Counted from the stretch's first letter, positions 25,229-33,782 are shown. The stretch is DNA of 64,000 nt from Campylobacter sp. RM12651 (GCF_022369475.1 NZ_CP059600.1:1364001-1428000), one strand, 5' to 3'. Notes: generated by a model from the sequence alone, not told the origin. Made by a program: numbers and translations.

Positions 25229-26040
25229 CAAAAGTATTAAAAGCAACAACAACAAATCTAGCAGGTATAGATACTATAAGAAGTATTATTCCAACATACA
25301 CATTAGAAAAATTTTTAACAAAACACAATATTAGTGTAAAGCAAAAAGTTCCTAAAAATATAAAAGAATTTGCTTTTAAGGAGTTGAAAAATAATGAGCA
25401 ATATACTTTTGCATATTTAGACAATCAAAGTGTTATGATAATTTGTAATAAAAATAAAGAACTAGATGAGTTATGTGTTAAACGAAAAAAACGCTACACA
25501 TACTATTCTTATGTAATAATCACAAGCTTACACCAACCACAAAGAAGTTTAAGTAAAGTGAAATATAAAATAGCAAGTTTATTTATTAAAAGATTTAAAT
25601 TAATAAATTGTGATATTGCACTAGATTATAAGACTAAAAGTTTTGATATTAATACTGCTAAAAAAATATTTTATAGTTTTTGCAAACCAAAAAACATAAA
25701 TATATATAAAGGAACTATTTATGTTAATCAATATTTAAAACAGATAAAAAAAATTATTTTATATGATAAGTATAAAAAAGAAACGGAATATCATAATAAA
25801 AAATTATCTTTAGAAGATGAAGGTTGGAAAAGGCTTGAAACAACAATAGCAATTAATACAAAGTTGAAAAAAATGAAATTTAATCAAGTATTTTTTCTTA
25901 TGTCTAATATATTAAATGCTTTGGAAAATCGTTCGAAACGATGGGGTATAAATTTATTATTTTTTAAAAAACAACTTGGCTATTTTTTTGACAATAGAAG
26001 AAGTCTAAAAATTAATTTTAAAATAAGGAGTTATATATGA
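25225..26040 (+). CDS. Unknown 271-aa protein, possible rolling-circle Rep-like initiator
   Basis: The pattern NCDIALDYKTKSFDI (about 132-146), then a conserved strand with IILYDKYKKE and EGWKRLETTI (about 170-210), resembles phage-type replication initiation factors, where D.A.D, Y.K and W.RLE are recurring motifs. The catalytic HUH pair is not obvious, so the call is weak. It overlaps the second C5 methyltransferase and the next small membrane gene by 4 bp each. Confidence 0.35.
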   Translation: MTKVLKATTTNLAGIDTIRSIIPTYTLEKFLTKHNISVKQKVPKNIKEFAFKELKNNEQYTFAYLDNQSVMIICNKNKELDELCVKRKKRYTYYSYVIITSLHQPQRSLSKVKYKIASLFIKRFKLINCDIALDYKTKSFDINTAKKIFYSFCKPKNINIYKGTIYVNQYLKQIKKIILYDKYKKETEYHNKKLSLEDEGWKRLETTIAINTKLKKMKFNQVFFLMSNILNALENRSKRWGINLLFFKKQLGYFFDNRRSLKINFKIRSYI

Positions 26041-26252
26041 AAAAAATCATTTTTTTTCTTGGTTGTGGTTGGGGTTTTTTAATTTCAATCTATTTTTTAT
26101 TTTCTTTTAGTGTAACTATTATTTTTAATATAGGTATGCTAAGTATGTTAAGTATATGTATTAACTTGAGCATTATTATCTTTAGCCTTTCTTTAATCTA
26201 TGTTCTTTTAAATTTTATAAAACAATATAAAGTAAAAACTAATGAAAAATAA
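26037..26252 (+). CDS. Small two-TM membrane protein (71 aa)
   Basis: Two hydrophobic segments (about residues 4-25 and 33-58) and a basic tail. The start overlaps the previous stop within TATATGAAAAAA; AAGGAG lies upstream. It is part of the nine-gene overlapping operon. The family is unknown. Confidence 0.6.
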   Translation: MKKIIFFLGCGWGFLISIYFLFSFSVTIIFNIGMLSMLSICINLSIIIFSLSLIYVLLNFIKQYKVKTNEK

Positions 26253-26523
26253 AAACCCAATTAATATGCAAAAAACTTGTGTTGTAAATTGTATTGAAGC
26301 AAATGTTATGTATGAGTTATTAATTAAGGCAAATAATGTCTTTAATAAAAGAAATGATAATAATTTAGAAAAAATGATTACAGATTCTAAAAAATTTTAT
26401 AAAAAACTTATAGCATTAGATGAAGAGCTTGAAAGAATTGCTAAATCAAATAATCTTAAATATCGTAAAGGAATATTGCTGAATACGATTAAAAATAGCT
26501 ATTTTGGAGAAGACAAATGCTAA
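26242..26523 (+). CDS. Unknown 93-aa protein before the helicase
   Basis: A basic, helical, soluble protein. It overlaps the upstream membrane gene by 11 bp and the helicase by 7 bp. The coupling to the helicase suggests a possible accessory protein, but there is no motif. Confidence 0.6.
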   Translation: MKNKNPINMQKTCVVNCIEANVMYELLIKANNVFNKRNDNNLEKMITDSKKFYKKLIALDEELERIAKSNNLKYRKGILLNTIKNSYFGEDKC

Positions 26524-28100
26524 CAAACGAGCAAGTTGCAATTATAAATGCTAATTTTGAAGATATTTTGGTTGTTGAAGCCTATGCTGGTTGTGGTAAA
26601 ACTAGCACATTGATTGAATTTTGTAAAAAAAGAGCAAATAATAAAATATTATATCTTGCTTATAATTCATCTATGGCTGCTGAGGCAAAATCTAAATTTA
26701 AAAATCTTTCTAATGTAGAAGTAATGACAATGCACTCTTTGGCTTATAAACATATTGGTTATAAGTATAAAGATCGTTTTGGTAATTTAAAAGCAAACTT
26801 TATATTGTATTTTGATACTATTAGGCAAGTAAATGAAAAAGAAAAATATAAAATTTGCAATCTAGCATTACAATTATTTCGTAAATTTTGTAATAGCAAT
26901 TCACAAGATTTAAAAACATTTTTCAATAACGCAAAAAAAAGAGATAGTTCTATTACTGATGAAGTATTTTCCACTTTATTAGAGTTACAAGATAGAACTA
27001 AAAACGATAATGATTTAATTTATGAACACGATTTTTATTTAAAAGAATATCAATTATCTAATCCTAAGCTAGATTATGATTATATTTTAGTAGATGAAGC
27101 ACAAGACATAAATGAATGTGTTACAGATATAGTTTTGCAACAAAATAATTCTAAAAAAGTTTTTATCGGTGATTCATTTCAGAGCATTTACTCTTTTAGA
27201 GGAGCAAGTAATTCTTTAAAAAAATTAGTAAAACAAAATAATGCAAAAATACTTATGCTAACTAATTCCTTTAGATGTAGTGAAAAAATAGCTGAAATAG
27301 CTAATGATTATTTAAAACTTGTTGGTTCCAAGAATGATTTTATAGGTTTAAATAAAAAATTTGAAGATACAAAGCAAAAAGCATATATATCAAGAACGAA
27401 TGCTAAATTATTTGAAATAGCAATAAATAATTTAGATAAAAAAATTTTTTTTGTTGGTGGTTTATCTTCGTATAATTTTAATGATTTAATTGATATTTTA
27501 AATTTAATGCTTAAAGGCAGTAAAAAATATGAAAATTTTAATGATTTTAAAAAATATTTAAATGAACTTGAAGAGGCTAATCAACAAAATAATATATTGA
27601 ATATTTTAGAAAACAACAACTTAATTTTTAATGATTTTAATGAACTTTTAGCATATATAAACTCTTTACAAGAAAGTGATGGATTAAATATTTTAAATAT
27701 TATATCAAGCAATATAGTAACTATAAAAAATCCATTTTACGCACACTTTAAAGACTTTAAACAGCTTCAAGATTATATTAGCACAAACGAAGATATAGAG
27801 GTTCAATCTAAAATTAATATGGTATTAAAAAATATAAATAAAAACATTTATAAATTAATAAAACAAATAAAAAATCAAACTACAAATAATATCAACAAAG
27901 CTGAGATTATACTTAGCACGGCACATAAATCAAAAGGATTAGAATTTTTAAATGTTGAACTTACAGATGATTTTATAGATGTTAAAGATTGCATAGCAAA
28001 TTCTAAGCCCATAGAAAGAGAAGAAATACATTTATTATATGTAGCAATTACTAGGGCAAAACAAGAGCTTATTTGTGATAAAAAATATATATTAGATTAA
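26517..28100 (+). CDS. UvrD/Rep-like superfamily 1 DNA helicase
   Basis: All the main SF1A motifs are visible: I (AYAGCGKTSTL, 22-32), Ia (LAYNSSMAAEA), II (DYILVDEAQD, about 187-196), III (FIGDSFQSIYSFRGA), IV (TNSFRCSEKIA), V (STAHKSKGLEFLNV) and VI (LLYVAITRAKQEL, near 508). At 527 aa it is shorter than UvrD (about 720) and resembles the compact UvrD-like helicases of phages and plasmids. It is a 3'-5' translocase by family. It is the seventh gene in the methyltransferase operon. Confidence 0.9.
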   Translation: MLTNEQVAIINANFEDILVVEAYAGCGKTSTLIEFCKKRANNKILYLAYNSSMAAEAKSKFKNLSNVEVMTMHSLAYKHIGYKYKDRFGNLKANFILYFDTIRQVNEKEKYKICNLALQLFRKFCNSNSQDLKTFFNNAKKRDSSITDEVFSTLLELQDRTKNDNDLIYEHDFYLKEYQLSNPKLDYDYILVDEAQDINECVTDIVLQQNNSKKVFIGDSFQSIYSFRGASNSLKKLVKQNNAKILMLTNSFRCSEKIAEIANDYLKLVGSKNDFIGLNKKFEDTKQKAYISRTNAKLFEIAINNLDKKIFFVGGLSSYNFNDLIDILNLMLKGSKKYENFNDFKKYLNELEEANQQNNILNILENNNLIFNDFNELLAYINSLQESDGLNILNIISSNIVTIKNPFYAHFKDFKQLQDYISTNEDIEVQSKINMVLKNINKNIYKLIKQIKNQTTNNINKAEIILSTAHKSKGLEFLNVELTDDFIDVKDCIANSKPIEREEIHLLYVAITRAKQELICDKKYILD

Positions 28101-28114
28101 AAAAAGGAAAAAAA

Positions 28115-28393
28115 ATGAATATTCAAGAAGAATTTTTGACTTATAAAATTTTTGGAGAATATAAGAATATTAAATTTTATTTTGAAAATTTTGGTATTTA
28201 TGCTTTGTTAGATTTAGAAATCAACAACAAATGTTATATAGAAAATACTACAATAAAGGCTTATAGGGTTAATAAAAAGAGCAAAACTACAATATTTTCT
28301 TATAACTTAGATGAAGATAAAATAGCAAATATTGAGGCTTGTATTAAGCTTTATATAGATACATTATTAAATGATTTGCAAAAGGTTTCGTAA
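28115..28393 (+). CDS. Unknown 92-aa protein
   Basis: A small soluble alpha/beta-looking protein preceded by AAAAAGGAAAAAAAATG. Its stop shares a base with the next start (TAATG), so it is coupled to the methyltransferase-like gene. The family is not recognised. Confidence 0.6.
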   Translation: MNIQEEFLTYKIFGEYKNIKFYFENFGIYALLDLEINNKCYIENTTIKAYRVNKKSKTTIFSYNLDEDKIANIEACIKLYIDTLLNDLQKVS

Positions 28394-28944
28394 TGCCTTT
28401 AAATAAAGCATATTTAACTTGTGATACAACAACTAACGGAGATGAGGTTTATACACCTTTGTATGCAGTAGAACCATTACTTGATTTTATACCTAAAAGT
28501 AAAACAATATGGTGTCCTTTTGATAAGGAATGGTCAGCATTCGTTCAATTATTAAACAAAAATGGGAATAAAGTAATCTATTCGCATATAGATGACGGAT
28601 ATGACTTTTTTGAATATGAGCCAAATGAACATTATGACCTCATCATATCAAATCCTCCATTTAGTAAAAAAGATAAGATTTTAAAGCGTTGTTATGAGTT
28701 AAATAAACCTTTCGGTTTATTATTACCTGTCAATTCATTGCAAAGTAAATTTAGAACAGATTTATTCATTACATACGGACTAGAACTTCTAGTTTTTGAT
28801 TTAAGAATTGATTACCATGCAAGAAATAATTTAAAAACAACTATTAAAGGTAATCATTTTGGTAGTGCTTATTTTTGTCATAGACTATTAAATAAACCAT
28901 TAATATTCAAAACTCTAAATAAATATGAAAAAGAACTTATTTAA
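28393..28944 (+). CDS. Phage-type N6-adenine methyltransferase-like protein
   Basis: The catalytic-type motif DLIISNPPFSKKDK (about residues 76-89) and the N-terminal DEVYTPLYAVEPLLDFIP resemble small phage DNA-methyltransferase proteins. The AdoMet-binding FxGxG motif is replaced by IWCPFDKEWSAF, as in that phage group. At 183 aa it is short, and activity is uncertain. It is the last gene in the nine-gene operon. Confidence 0.7.
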   Translation: MPLNKAYLTCDTTTNGDEVYTPLYAVEPLLDFIPKSKTIWCPFDKEWSAFVQLLNKNGNKVIYSHIDDGYDFFEYEPNEHYDLIISNPPFSKKDKILKRCYELNKPFGLLLPVNSLQSKFRTDLFITYGLELLVFDLRIDYHARNNLKTTIKGNHFGSAYFCHRLLNKPLIFKTLNKYEKELI

Positions 28945-29013
28945 TATATTGTATAATTAATATTATCTAATATTTTTTTATCTTATATATGTAAAAATTA
29001 ATGAAAAAGATTC

Positions 29014-29150
29014 TATAATAATATTTAGAACACTAGGGTTTAGTGTAAGGTTTTGTTTTATTAATAAATTAGGTTGCGAATTTAATTAAAGATATTAACA
29101 ATTAATAGTAACCAACCTAATAAAGTCATATAGAAGTTGCGTGTTCTAAA
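29014..29150 (+). ncRNA. Candidate structured RNA with two nested perfect stems
   Basis: TATAAT at 29014-29019 would start transcription at about 29025, exactly at an outer stem: TTTAGAACAC (29024-29033) pairs with GTGTTCTAAA (29141-29150). Inside, ATTAGGTTG (29068-29076) pairs with CAACCTAAT (29113-29121). No terminator T-run follows, so the RNA may be the leader of the 29346 gene. There is no coding potential. The family is unknown; the size and arms do not fit tRNA. Confidence 0.5.
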
Positions 29151-29255
29151 AAACATTGAAGATAAAATGGACAAATTAATACTCTGTTGTTTTGAAAATT
29201 TGATAAAAAATCCTTTAATAAATCTGAACCCTAAAACGCAATTTCAAAAATTTAA

Positions 29256-29294
29256 AAAAAATTATATTCATATTGTAAGGATTATTAAAAAAAA
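29256..29294 (+). repeat. 39-bp repeat, copy 2
   Basis: Exact match to 6052-6090, here 52 bp before the 29346 start and in the same orientation relative to the downstream gene. It includes TTGTAAGGATTATTAAAAAA at 29273-29292. Confidence 0.8.
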
Positions 29295-29345
29295 CTATAT
29301 ATTTATTACAAAGCTAAAAGATATTGAAGTATAGGAGAAATTTTT

Positions 29346-29696
29346 GTGCATTATGCCCTTAGTAAAGTAATAAAAAAAATAGTTGCATTACTTTTAGTTT
29401 TATTAAATACATTCTTATTAGTTTTTTATGTGCTTCAGTATAATGCAACTAAAGAGTTATTAGAAAAGCAGATGCAAACAACTCAAGAATTAGAATATAA
29501 AATAGATTTACTTAAAGAAGAAAATAAGCAACAGAAATTATTTGTTGAAAAGTATAAATTGCAATATTTAAAAATTAAAGCTCATAATGAATATTTAGAT
29601 AAGCAAATTGTAAATAAAGAAAAATATGAATTGGAAGAACAAGCAATTCAAGAACAAATAAAATATATGCAAATGAATGAACTCACATTAAATTAA
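29346..29696 (+). CDS. Membrane-anchored coiled-coil protein (116 aa)
   Basis: A GTG start behind AGGAGAAATTTTT. One TM segment covers about residues 10-31, then a long glutamate/glutamine-rich coiled coil runs to the end. This is like accessory lysis (Rz-type) or divisome-type single-pass proteins in shape only. It is followed 11 bp later by another small gene. Confidence 0.6.
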   Translation: MHYALSKVIKKIVALLLVLLNTFLLVFYVLQYNATKELLEKQMQTTQELEYKIDLLKEENKQQKLFVEKYKLQYLKIKAHNEYLDKQIVNKEKYELEEQAIQEQIKYMQMNELTLN

Positions 29697-29707
29697 AAAG
29701 GATAGAT

Positions 29708-30127
29708 ATGCAAAAAATAGATTTTTATAATAAATATAAAATGAAACCACAATTGCTAGATGAAACAACAAAAGTAGTTTTATTTAATGAAGATGAAAGT
29801 TTGGGGTATTATAAAATAGCATATAAACCTTTTGAAATTTTAGAATTAGAACAAAATGCAATTGCTGGTTTAATGCTTTTAGAACTAGAAATTAATAACA
29901 AAATACCTTATTATTTAAAATCTAAAGAAAAAATCAATTCATTAGTATTTAATAATATGGATAAAATTACATTATTAGTATTTGATTCTAGGGAAAATGA
30001 AAATTATTCTAACTTTAGTTTTACTATAATGATACATGACATAAAAGACTTTTATACTGCAAAACAACAAGAAGAAAGTGTTTTTGCAATAGTTGATAAC
30101 TATATTCAAGAGATTGTTAATATATAA
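29708..30127 (+). CDS. Unknown 139-aa soluble protein
   Basis: Start behind AAAAAGGATAGATATG. It has no signal peptide, membrane segment or known motif. The sequence alternates strands and helices. It probably shares a transcript with 29346 and 30133. Confidence 0.6.
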   Translation: MQKIDFYNKYKMKPQLLDETTKVVLFNEDESLGYYKIAYKPFEILELEQNAIAGLMLLELEINNKIPYYLKSKEKINSLVFNNMDKITLLVFDSRENENYSNFSFTIMIHDIKDFYTAKQQEESVFAIVDNYIQEIVNI

Positions 30128-30132
30128 AAAAT

Positions 30133-30570
30133 ATGATAAAGCAAAGCATTATAGACTATATTAAAAAATATAAAATTGAAGATTTCAGCACACTGAAAAA
30201 ACATCAAAATAAGTATGCAAAAAGCATTAAATTTAATTTATTAGATTTAGAGAATGCAAGAGAAGATTTATTAAATTTGTTTATAGAGCTAAAAGATGAT
30301 TTTTTAGCTTATGAAAAAAATCAAAATACATATAATTTTCAAGAGCAATATATTTTATTTATATGTGTAGCTGTAATGCTTACATTGTTTTCTTTCTTTA
30401 GTAATTTTATTAATAACATATATTCAATATTTTGTTTTTCATTATTAGTTTGGGCTTTTGGCTATTACATAGTTGAAAAAGATAAATCCTACAAAACAAT
30501 ATCAAAAAACGAACTTCATAATAAAATAGATTTAGTAGCTTATAAAATTAATAATAATTTATTAGATTAA
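30133..30570 (+). CDS. Unknown 145-aa membrane protein
   Basis: Residues 1-70 are soluble and helical. Two adjacent hydrophobic segments lie at about 73-92 and 95-115, followed by a charged tail. The ribosome site is weak. It is the last gene of the small cluster. Confidence 0.6.
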   Translation: MIKQSIIDYIKKYKIEDFSTLKKHQNKYAKSIKFNLLDLENAREDLLNLFIELKDDFLAYEKNQNTYNFQEQYILFICVAVMLTLFSFFSNFINNIYSIFCFSLLVWAFGYYIVEKDKSYKTISKNELHNKIDLVAYKINNNLLD

Positions 30571-31154
30571 TTTTTTAAAAATATTCTCCTGTTTAAGATT
30601 ACAAAAAAATACAAAAAATAAGCATTTTTACAGCTTATATATAGTCATTTTTAATATTTTTATTAAAACTGAACTATTATATCTATAATAGTTCATCAAA
30701 ATAAGCGTTTTTTTATTTAATAAATGTATATTTGTATGTTAAATGTCTAAATTTTTGTTTTATATTTAAGTTAAAATTAAGTTTATATTTTTACTCTTTA
30801 ACAAGTCGTTATAATATTATATTGTTTTAATTTATTAAATAATATTTTGTTATTAAAACTATTTAGTTATTATATTTATAACTGTTCCCTAAGAACCTCT
30901 TATTCTAATGTGCAACCCTTAGGGACTTTTCATATTTCAAATAAAGTAATATTGTAAAATTATCTTCTTTGCCATATAAAACATAATTTAATTATTTTTT
31001 TATTTAAAAAATTATATAATATATTAATTTTTAATCTTTTAATACTTTATTTATACTAATTTTTTAGTATAATTAAGCTTATATTAAGTATAAAATTTTA
31101 TTATTGTGAAAGAAATAGCATTGAGCTATATAATATTTTAAAAAAGGAAGTAAA
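30571..31154. other. 584-bp gene-free region with two strong hairpins
   Basis: No credible ORF. TGAACTATTAT (30670-30680) pairs perfectly with ATAATAGTTCA (30685-30695). TCCCTAAG (30886-30893) pairs with CTTAGGGA (30918-30925), followed by CTTTTC. The rest is AT-rich. The promoter and operator of the 31155 lipoprotein lie at the right end. Confidence 0.6.
31052..31071. promoter_or_regulatory. Operator-like palindrome TATACTA-N6-TAGTATA overlapping a -10
   Basis: Perfect 7-6-7 palindrome with spacer ATTTTT. Its right half continues as TTTTTTAGTATAAT, a Campylobacter-style T-tract plus -10 element, about 80 bp upstream of the lipoprotein start. It is identical to the copy at 6277-6296. Confidence 0.7.
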
Positions 31155-32609
31155 ATGAAAAAAACAATTTTATTATCAAGTGTTGCACTGATGTTCTGTG
31201 CTTGTGGAAAATATGGTGGGGTTTATAATATTCCTGAAATACCACAACCTACTAATAATCAAAGTTTTTCGGAATATTTAAATAATTATGAGTATCCAAA
31301 TCCTTGCTTTGGACATGGTCCTCACTCATATTGCACTAAAAAACCTATAAGAACTATTTATTCTAAAGGCAATGAAGTATTATTACAATATGACAACCTT
31401 ATTCTTAATGACCAATCGCTAAATTTATATCATCATGCTTACAGATATTGTCAAGGAATTGGTGGTAAAAGTGTAATTAAAAAAGAAGTTTTTAGCTCTA
31501 TGTTAAGACATAATCCGGCATTATTTAATGATGATAAGCCACAAGTTGATGAGTTTGTAAAAATAAAGGATAATTATTCGCCTTATGAGATTTCTGATGG
31601 ATATTTTGAATGTCAAGCAGGGGATAAATCATTTGAAATTACAAATAAATTTGGAGAATATTCTTTTATAGATGATAGTGATAGATTTATTGGCGAGTAT
31701 AGAAAAGAAATTACTGCCTTATTTGTAATTAAATTCCACACTCCACAAAACGCTCCTTATGTAAATGGAGATGATTATTATCTTTACGGAGATGAAAGAG
31801 ATAATAAAGTAGCTTGGGTAAAAAGAGATGCAGGTATTGACAGAAAAACAAATGATAAGAGATTTTATTATAGAATTTTACCACTATACCATATTTGCAA
31901 AGCTAGATATAATGGGACTCCTTATATTGTAGGAGATACTACTGAAAATAAAGTAATGCTTTTAGGAGATTATTTATTAGAAAGTGTTAAATATGGCAAA
32001 GGTATAAGCGAGTTCGGGGATTATACTATATCGTGTGTTTCTAATACTAAGCCATTTACTTTTAAAAAGACATTTAATGGGGAATTAGAAAGATATGTAA
32101 ATGATCCTAAAAATTCATATTCAACTTATAACAATATGCCTTCTGCTTATTATGAAGTAGTTAGTAAATCTGAAGATTTAAGTCAATATGAAAAAATTCC
32201 GTTTGAGCAAAGGGCTTATGTAAATAAACTAATACATGAAGCATATCCTAAAAACTACGCACTAACAAGTAGTCTTTATCATAATATATCTGCTTATATA
32301 TTAAGAACTCCTAATCATTCTAATGGATATATAGGAATTAAATATTTTTCTAAAGTAAATAATGAGTTTGATGCTTTACATACTTATAAAATAGAAAATA
32401 ACGAAAAGCGTTATATAGGTATGGTTAATACAGAAGATATAAAAAAGGCAAAAGATTTGGTTGAAAAAAATTCAGATACCATACTTAAAAACTGCTCTTT
32501 AAAATTAGAAGATTTTAAAATAGGTGCATACACATTAAATTGCAAAAATGATATTATCCTTGTAAGAAAAGGGGATAAAATCCATTTTATAAGTGAGATA
32601 AAAAAATAA
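31155..32609 (+). CDS. Large lipoprotein of unknown function (484 aa)
   Basis: The lipoprotein signal peptide ends in MFCACG, so the mature chain would begin at Cys19 and be anchored in a membrane facing the periplasm or surface. The mature part is rich in tyrosine and aromatic residues and has about eight further cysteines. No family is recognised. It has its own operator-like palindrome and ends before a terminator, so it is a single-gene unit. A surface or conjugation-exclusion role is possible but unproven. Confidence 0.75.
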   Translation: MKKTILLSSVALMFCACGKYGGVYNIPEIPQPTNNQSFSEYLNNYEYPNPCFGHGPHSYCTKKPIRTIYSKGNEVLLQYDNLILNDQSLNLYHHAYRYCQGIGGKSVIKKEVFSSMLRHNPALFNDDKPQVDEFVKIKDNYSPYEISDGYFECQAGDKSFEITNKFGEYSFIDDSDRFIGEYRKEITALFVIKFHTPQNAPYVNGDDYYLYGDERDNKVAWVKRDAGIDRKTNDKRFYYRILPLYHICKARYNGTPYIVGDTTENKVMLLGDYLLESVKYGKGISEFGDYTISCVSNTKPFTFKKTFNGELERYVNDPKNSYSTYNNMPSAYYEVVSKSEDLSQYEKIPFEQRAYVNKLIHEAYPKNYALTSSLYHNISAYILRTPNHSNGYIGIKYFSKVNNEFDALHTYKIENNEKRYIGMVNTEDIKKAKDLVEKNSDTILKNCSLKLEDFKIGAYTLNCKNDIILVRKGDKIHFISEIKK

Positions 32610-32630
32610 TTGATATAAACATTGTATAAA

Positions 32631-32660
32631 AAGCTCTAAATTCTTTTAGATTTAGAGCTT
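32631..32660 (-). terminator. Terminator of the minus-strand small-protein cluster
   Basis: AAGCTCTAAAT (32631-32641) pairs perfectly with ATTTAGAGCTT (32650-32660). Read on the minus strand, the hairpin is followed by TTTTTATAC, a proper U-tract. On the plus strand it also closes the lipoprotein gene, without a U-tract. Confidence 0.75.
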
Positions 32661-32719
32661 AGATAAACATATTGAACATAAAGCTAAACAATGTATCATT
32701 ATAAAAAATTATAAAGAAC

Positions 32720-32806
32720 TTATTTTTGGTCTTTAGGGAGTTTAATTGCTATTAACATAGCTACTAGAAATATACATCCTACAATTAAATTAGTTAGTAT
32801 TTCCAT
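32720..32806 (-). CDS. 28-aa single-TM peptide
   Basis: A frame of 28 codons starts within the end of the upstream 80-aa gene (17-bp overlap) behind AGGAGAGAAAA. Nearly all of it is one hydrophobic helix (LIVGCIFLVAMLIAI), ending KLPKDQK. The size, hydrophobicity and basic tail match type I toxins and small membrane regulators. Confidence 0.5.
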   Translation of the reverse strand: MEILTNLIVGCIFLVAMLIAIKLPKDQK

Positions 32807-33032
32807 TTTTCTCTCCTTTTTCTAATTTATCAAATTCTTTAAATTGCTCTTTTGCAATCTGTGTAGTTTTAGATACTACATATAAGCTTATAGGCACAAC
32901 TAATATAACACCCCATAATGATATTATATTCTGTGTAAAATACATAACTACTGGTGCAATAATTCCAAAATTAATTATGTTTTTACTTATATCTAAGTAA
33001 TATTTACCTAACTCTTTTTTATATTCTTTCAT
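32790..33032 (-). CDS. Small two-TM membrane protein (80 aa)
   Basis: The start lies behind AAAGGAAAAATATG. Two hydrophobic segments (about residues 17-33 and 36-52) are followed by a charged tail. The leader contains a roughly 44-bp sequence (33061-33104) also found upstream of the 76-aa gene, and each of these genes overlaps a smaller single-TM peptide downstream, so the two look like duplicated cassettes. Confidence 0.65.
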   Translation of the reverse strand: MKEYKKELGKYYLDISKNIINFGIIAPVVMYFTQNIISLWGVILVVPISLYVVSKTTQIAKEQFKEFDKLEKGEKNGNTN

Positions 33033-33060
33033 ATTTTTCCTTTACGAAATTATATATTCT

Positions 33061-33104
33061 AAAACATTAAAAATCAACCCCAAAAGGAAAATAACATACA
33101 TAAT
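33061..33104 (-). repeat. Leader repeat of the small-protein cassettes (copy 1)
   Basis: Nearly identical to 33808-33852 (core CAACCCCAAAAGGAAAA with flanking AAAACATTAAAAA). Both copies lie just upstream of small two-TM genes on the minus strand, which suggests a duplicated 5' untranslated leader. Confidence 0.7.
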
Positions 33105-33357
33105 ATATTATATAGTTTATTTTATTGTATATATAATACATAATTTATAATATATATTTTTGCAATAAAAATATTTTTATATATCAAAAATATCAAAGAT
33201 AATCTATACAGATATAAAACAAAGACACCTATTTATCAGAAATAAAATTAAGAAGTAGAACCACATATTAGCTATTATGTAGTTCAAGGTTAGAAACCTT
33301 TATTCTTTCCAAGTAATATAATTATATACATAAAAGGTAAATATATTTTTGTAGATA

Positions 33358-33437
33358 AAAAAGCTGATTAAATCAAGCTATAAAAGTATGCTAGGTAGAT
33401 ACAATTAGCATAAAGCTAATGTATCTTTGATACCTAG
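33358..33437 (-). ncRNA. Structured element sharing 51 bp with the 15.5-kb sRNA
   Basis: 33358-33408 is the exact reverse complement of 15524-15574. On the minus strand the outer stem CTAGGTA/TACCTAG encloses GATACATTAGC/GCTAATTGTATC, followed by AGCTTGA...TCAGCT and TTTTTT. Located right after the 34-aa peptide gene, it would be a 3'-UTR terminator or a 3'-derived sRNA. The region 33105-33357 has no ORF and only weak hairpins such as AAGGTT...AACCTT. Confidence 0.6.
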
Positions 33438-33450
33438 CCAAAAAAGAAAC

Positions 33451-33555
33451 TTATTTTTGTTCTTGTTTTTTTGTTTTTAGATAGTCTAATGAATAATAAA
33501 TTCCAATTAATCCTATAATGCTTATAAAACCCATAATTACATATGCGTTAATCAT
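33451..33555 (-). CDS. 34-aa single-TM peptide
   Basis: Its ATG overlaps the stop of the 76-aa gene (ATGA) behind AAGGATATACA. One hydrophobic helix (IMGFISIIGLIGIYYSL) is followed by a basic tail (KTKKQEQK). It is analogous in position and shape to the 28-aa peptide of the other cassette. Confidence 0.5.
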   Translation of the reverse strand: MINAYVIMGFISIIGLIGIYYSLDYLKTKKQEQK

Positions 33556-33782
33556 TGTATATCCTTTCTTATGTTATCTATAACAATTCCTAAGATAAAC
33601 ATTATCATACTTCCTGTTATTGAAAAGCATATTGTATAAAGATTAAATGCAGAATCTGACCTAAATACAAATGCAACAATAATTGCTATCATAAAAGCTA
33701 CACTAAAACCATAGCAACTTCTTGATATATTTTCTAAAACAAATTTGTTTGAAAAAATATACTTTTTTAAAATTTTTTTCAT
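33552..33782 (-). CDS. Small two-TM membrane protein (76 aa)
   Basis: Start behind AAAAGGATATAATCATG. It has a basic N-terminus and hydrophobic segments at about residues 26-43 and 47-66. It overlaps the 34-aa peptide gene. Its leader carries repeat copy 2 (33808-33852). It is unlike the 80-aa protein in sequence apart from topology. Confidence 0.65.
   Translation of the reverse strand: MKKILKKYIFSNKFVLENISRSCYGFSVAFMIAIIVAFVFRSDSAFNLYTICFSITGSMIMFILGIVIDNIRKDIQ

Noticed and set aside
29024-29150. tRNA gene
   Set aside because: The arms are too long (127 nt), there is no CCA-type acceptor or T-arm consensus, and no anticodon arm can be drawn.
29137-29334. 65-aa ORF starting with TTG inside the structured RNA
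   Set aside because: It begins inside a stem, has no ribosome site and runs through the 39-bp repeat; better explained as non-coding leader.
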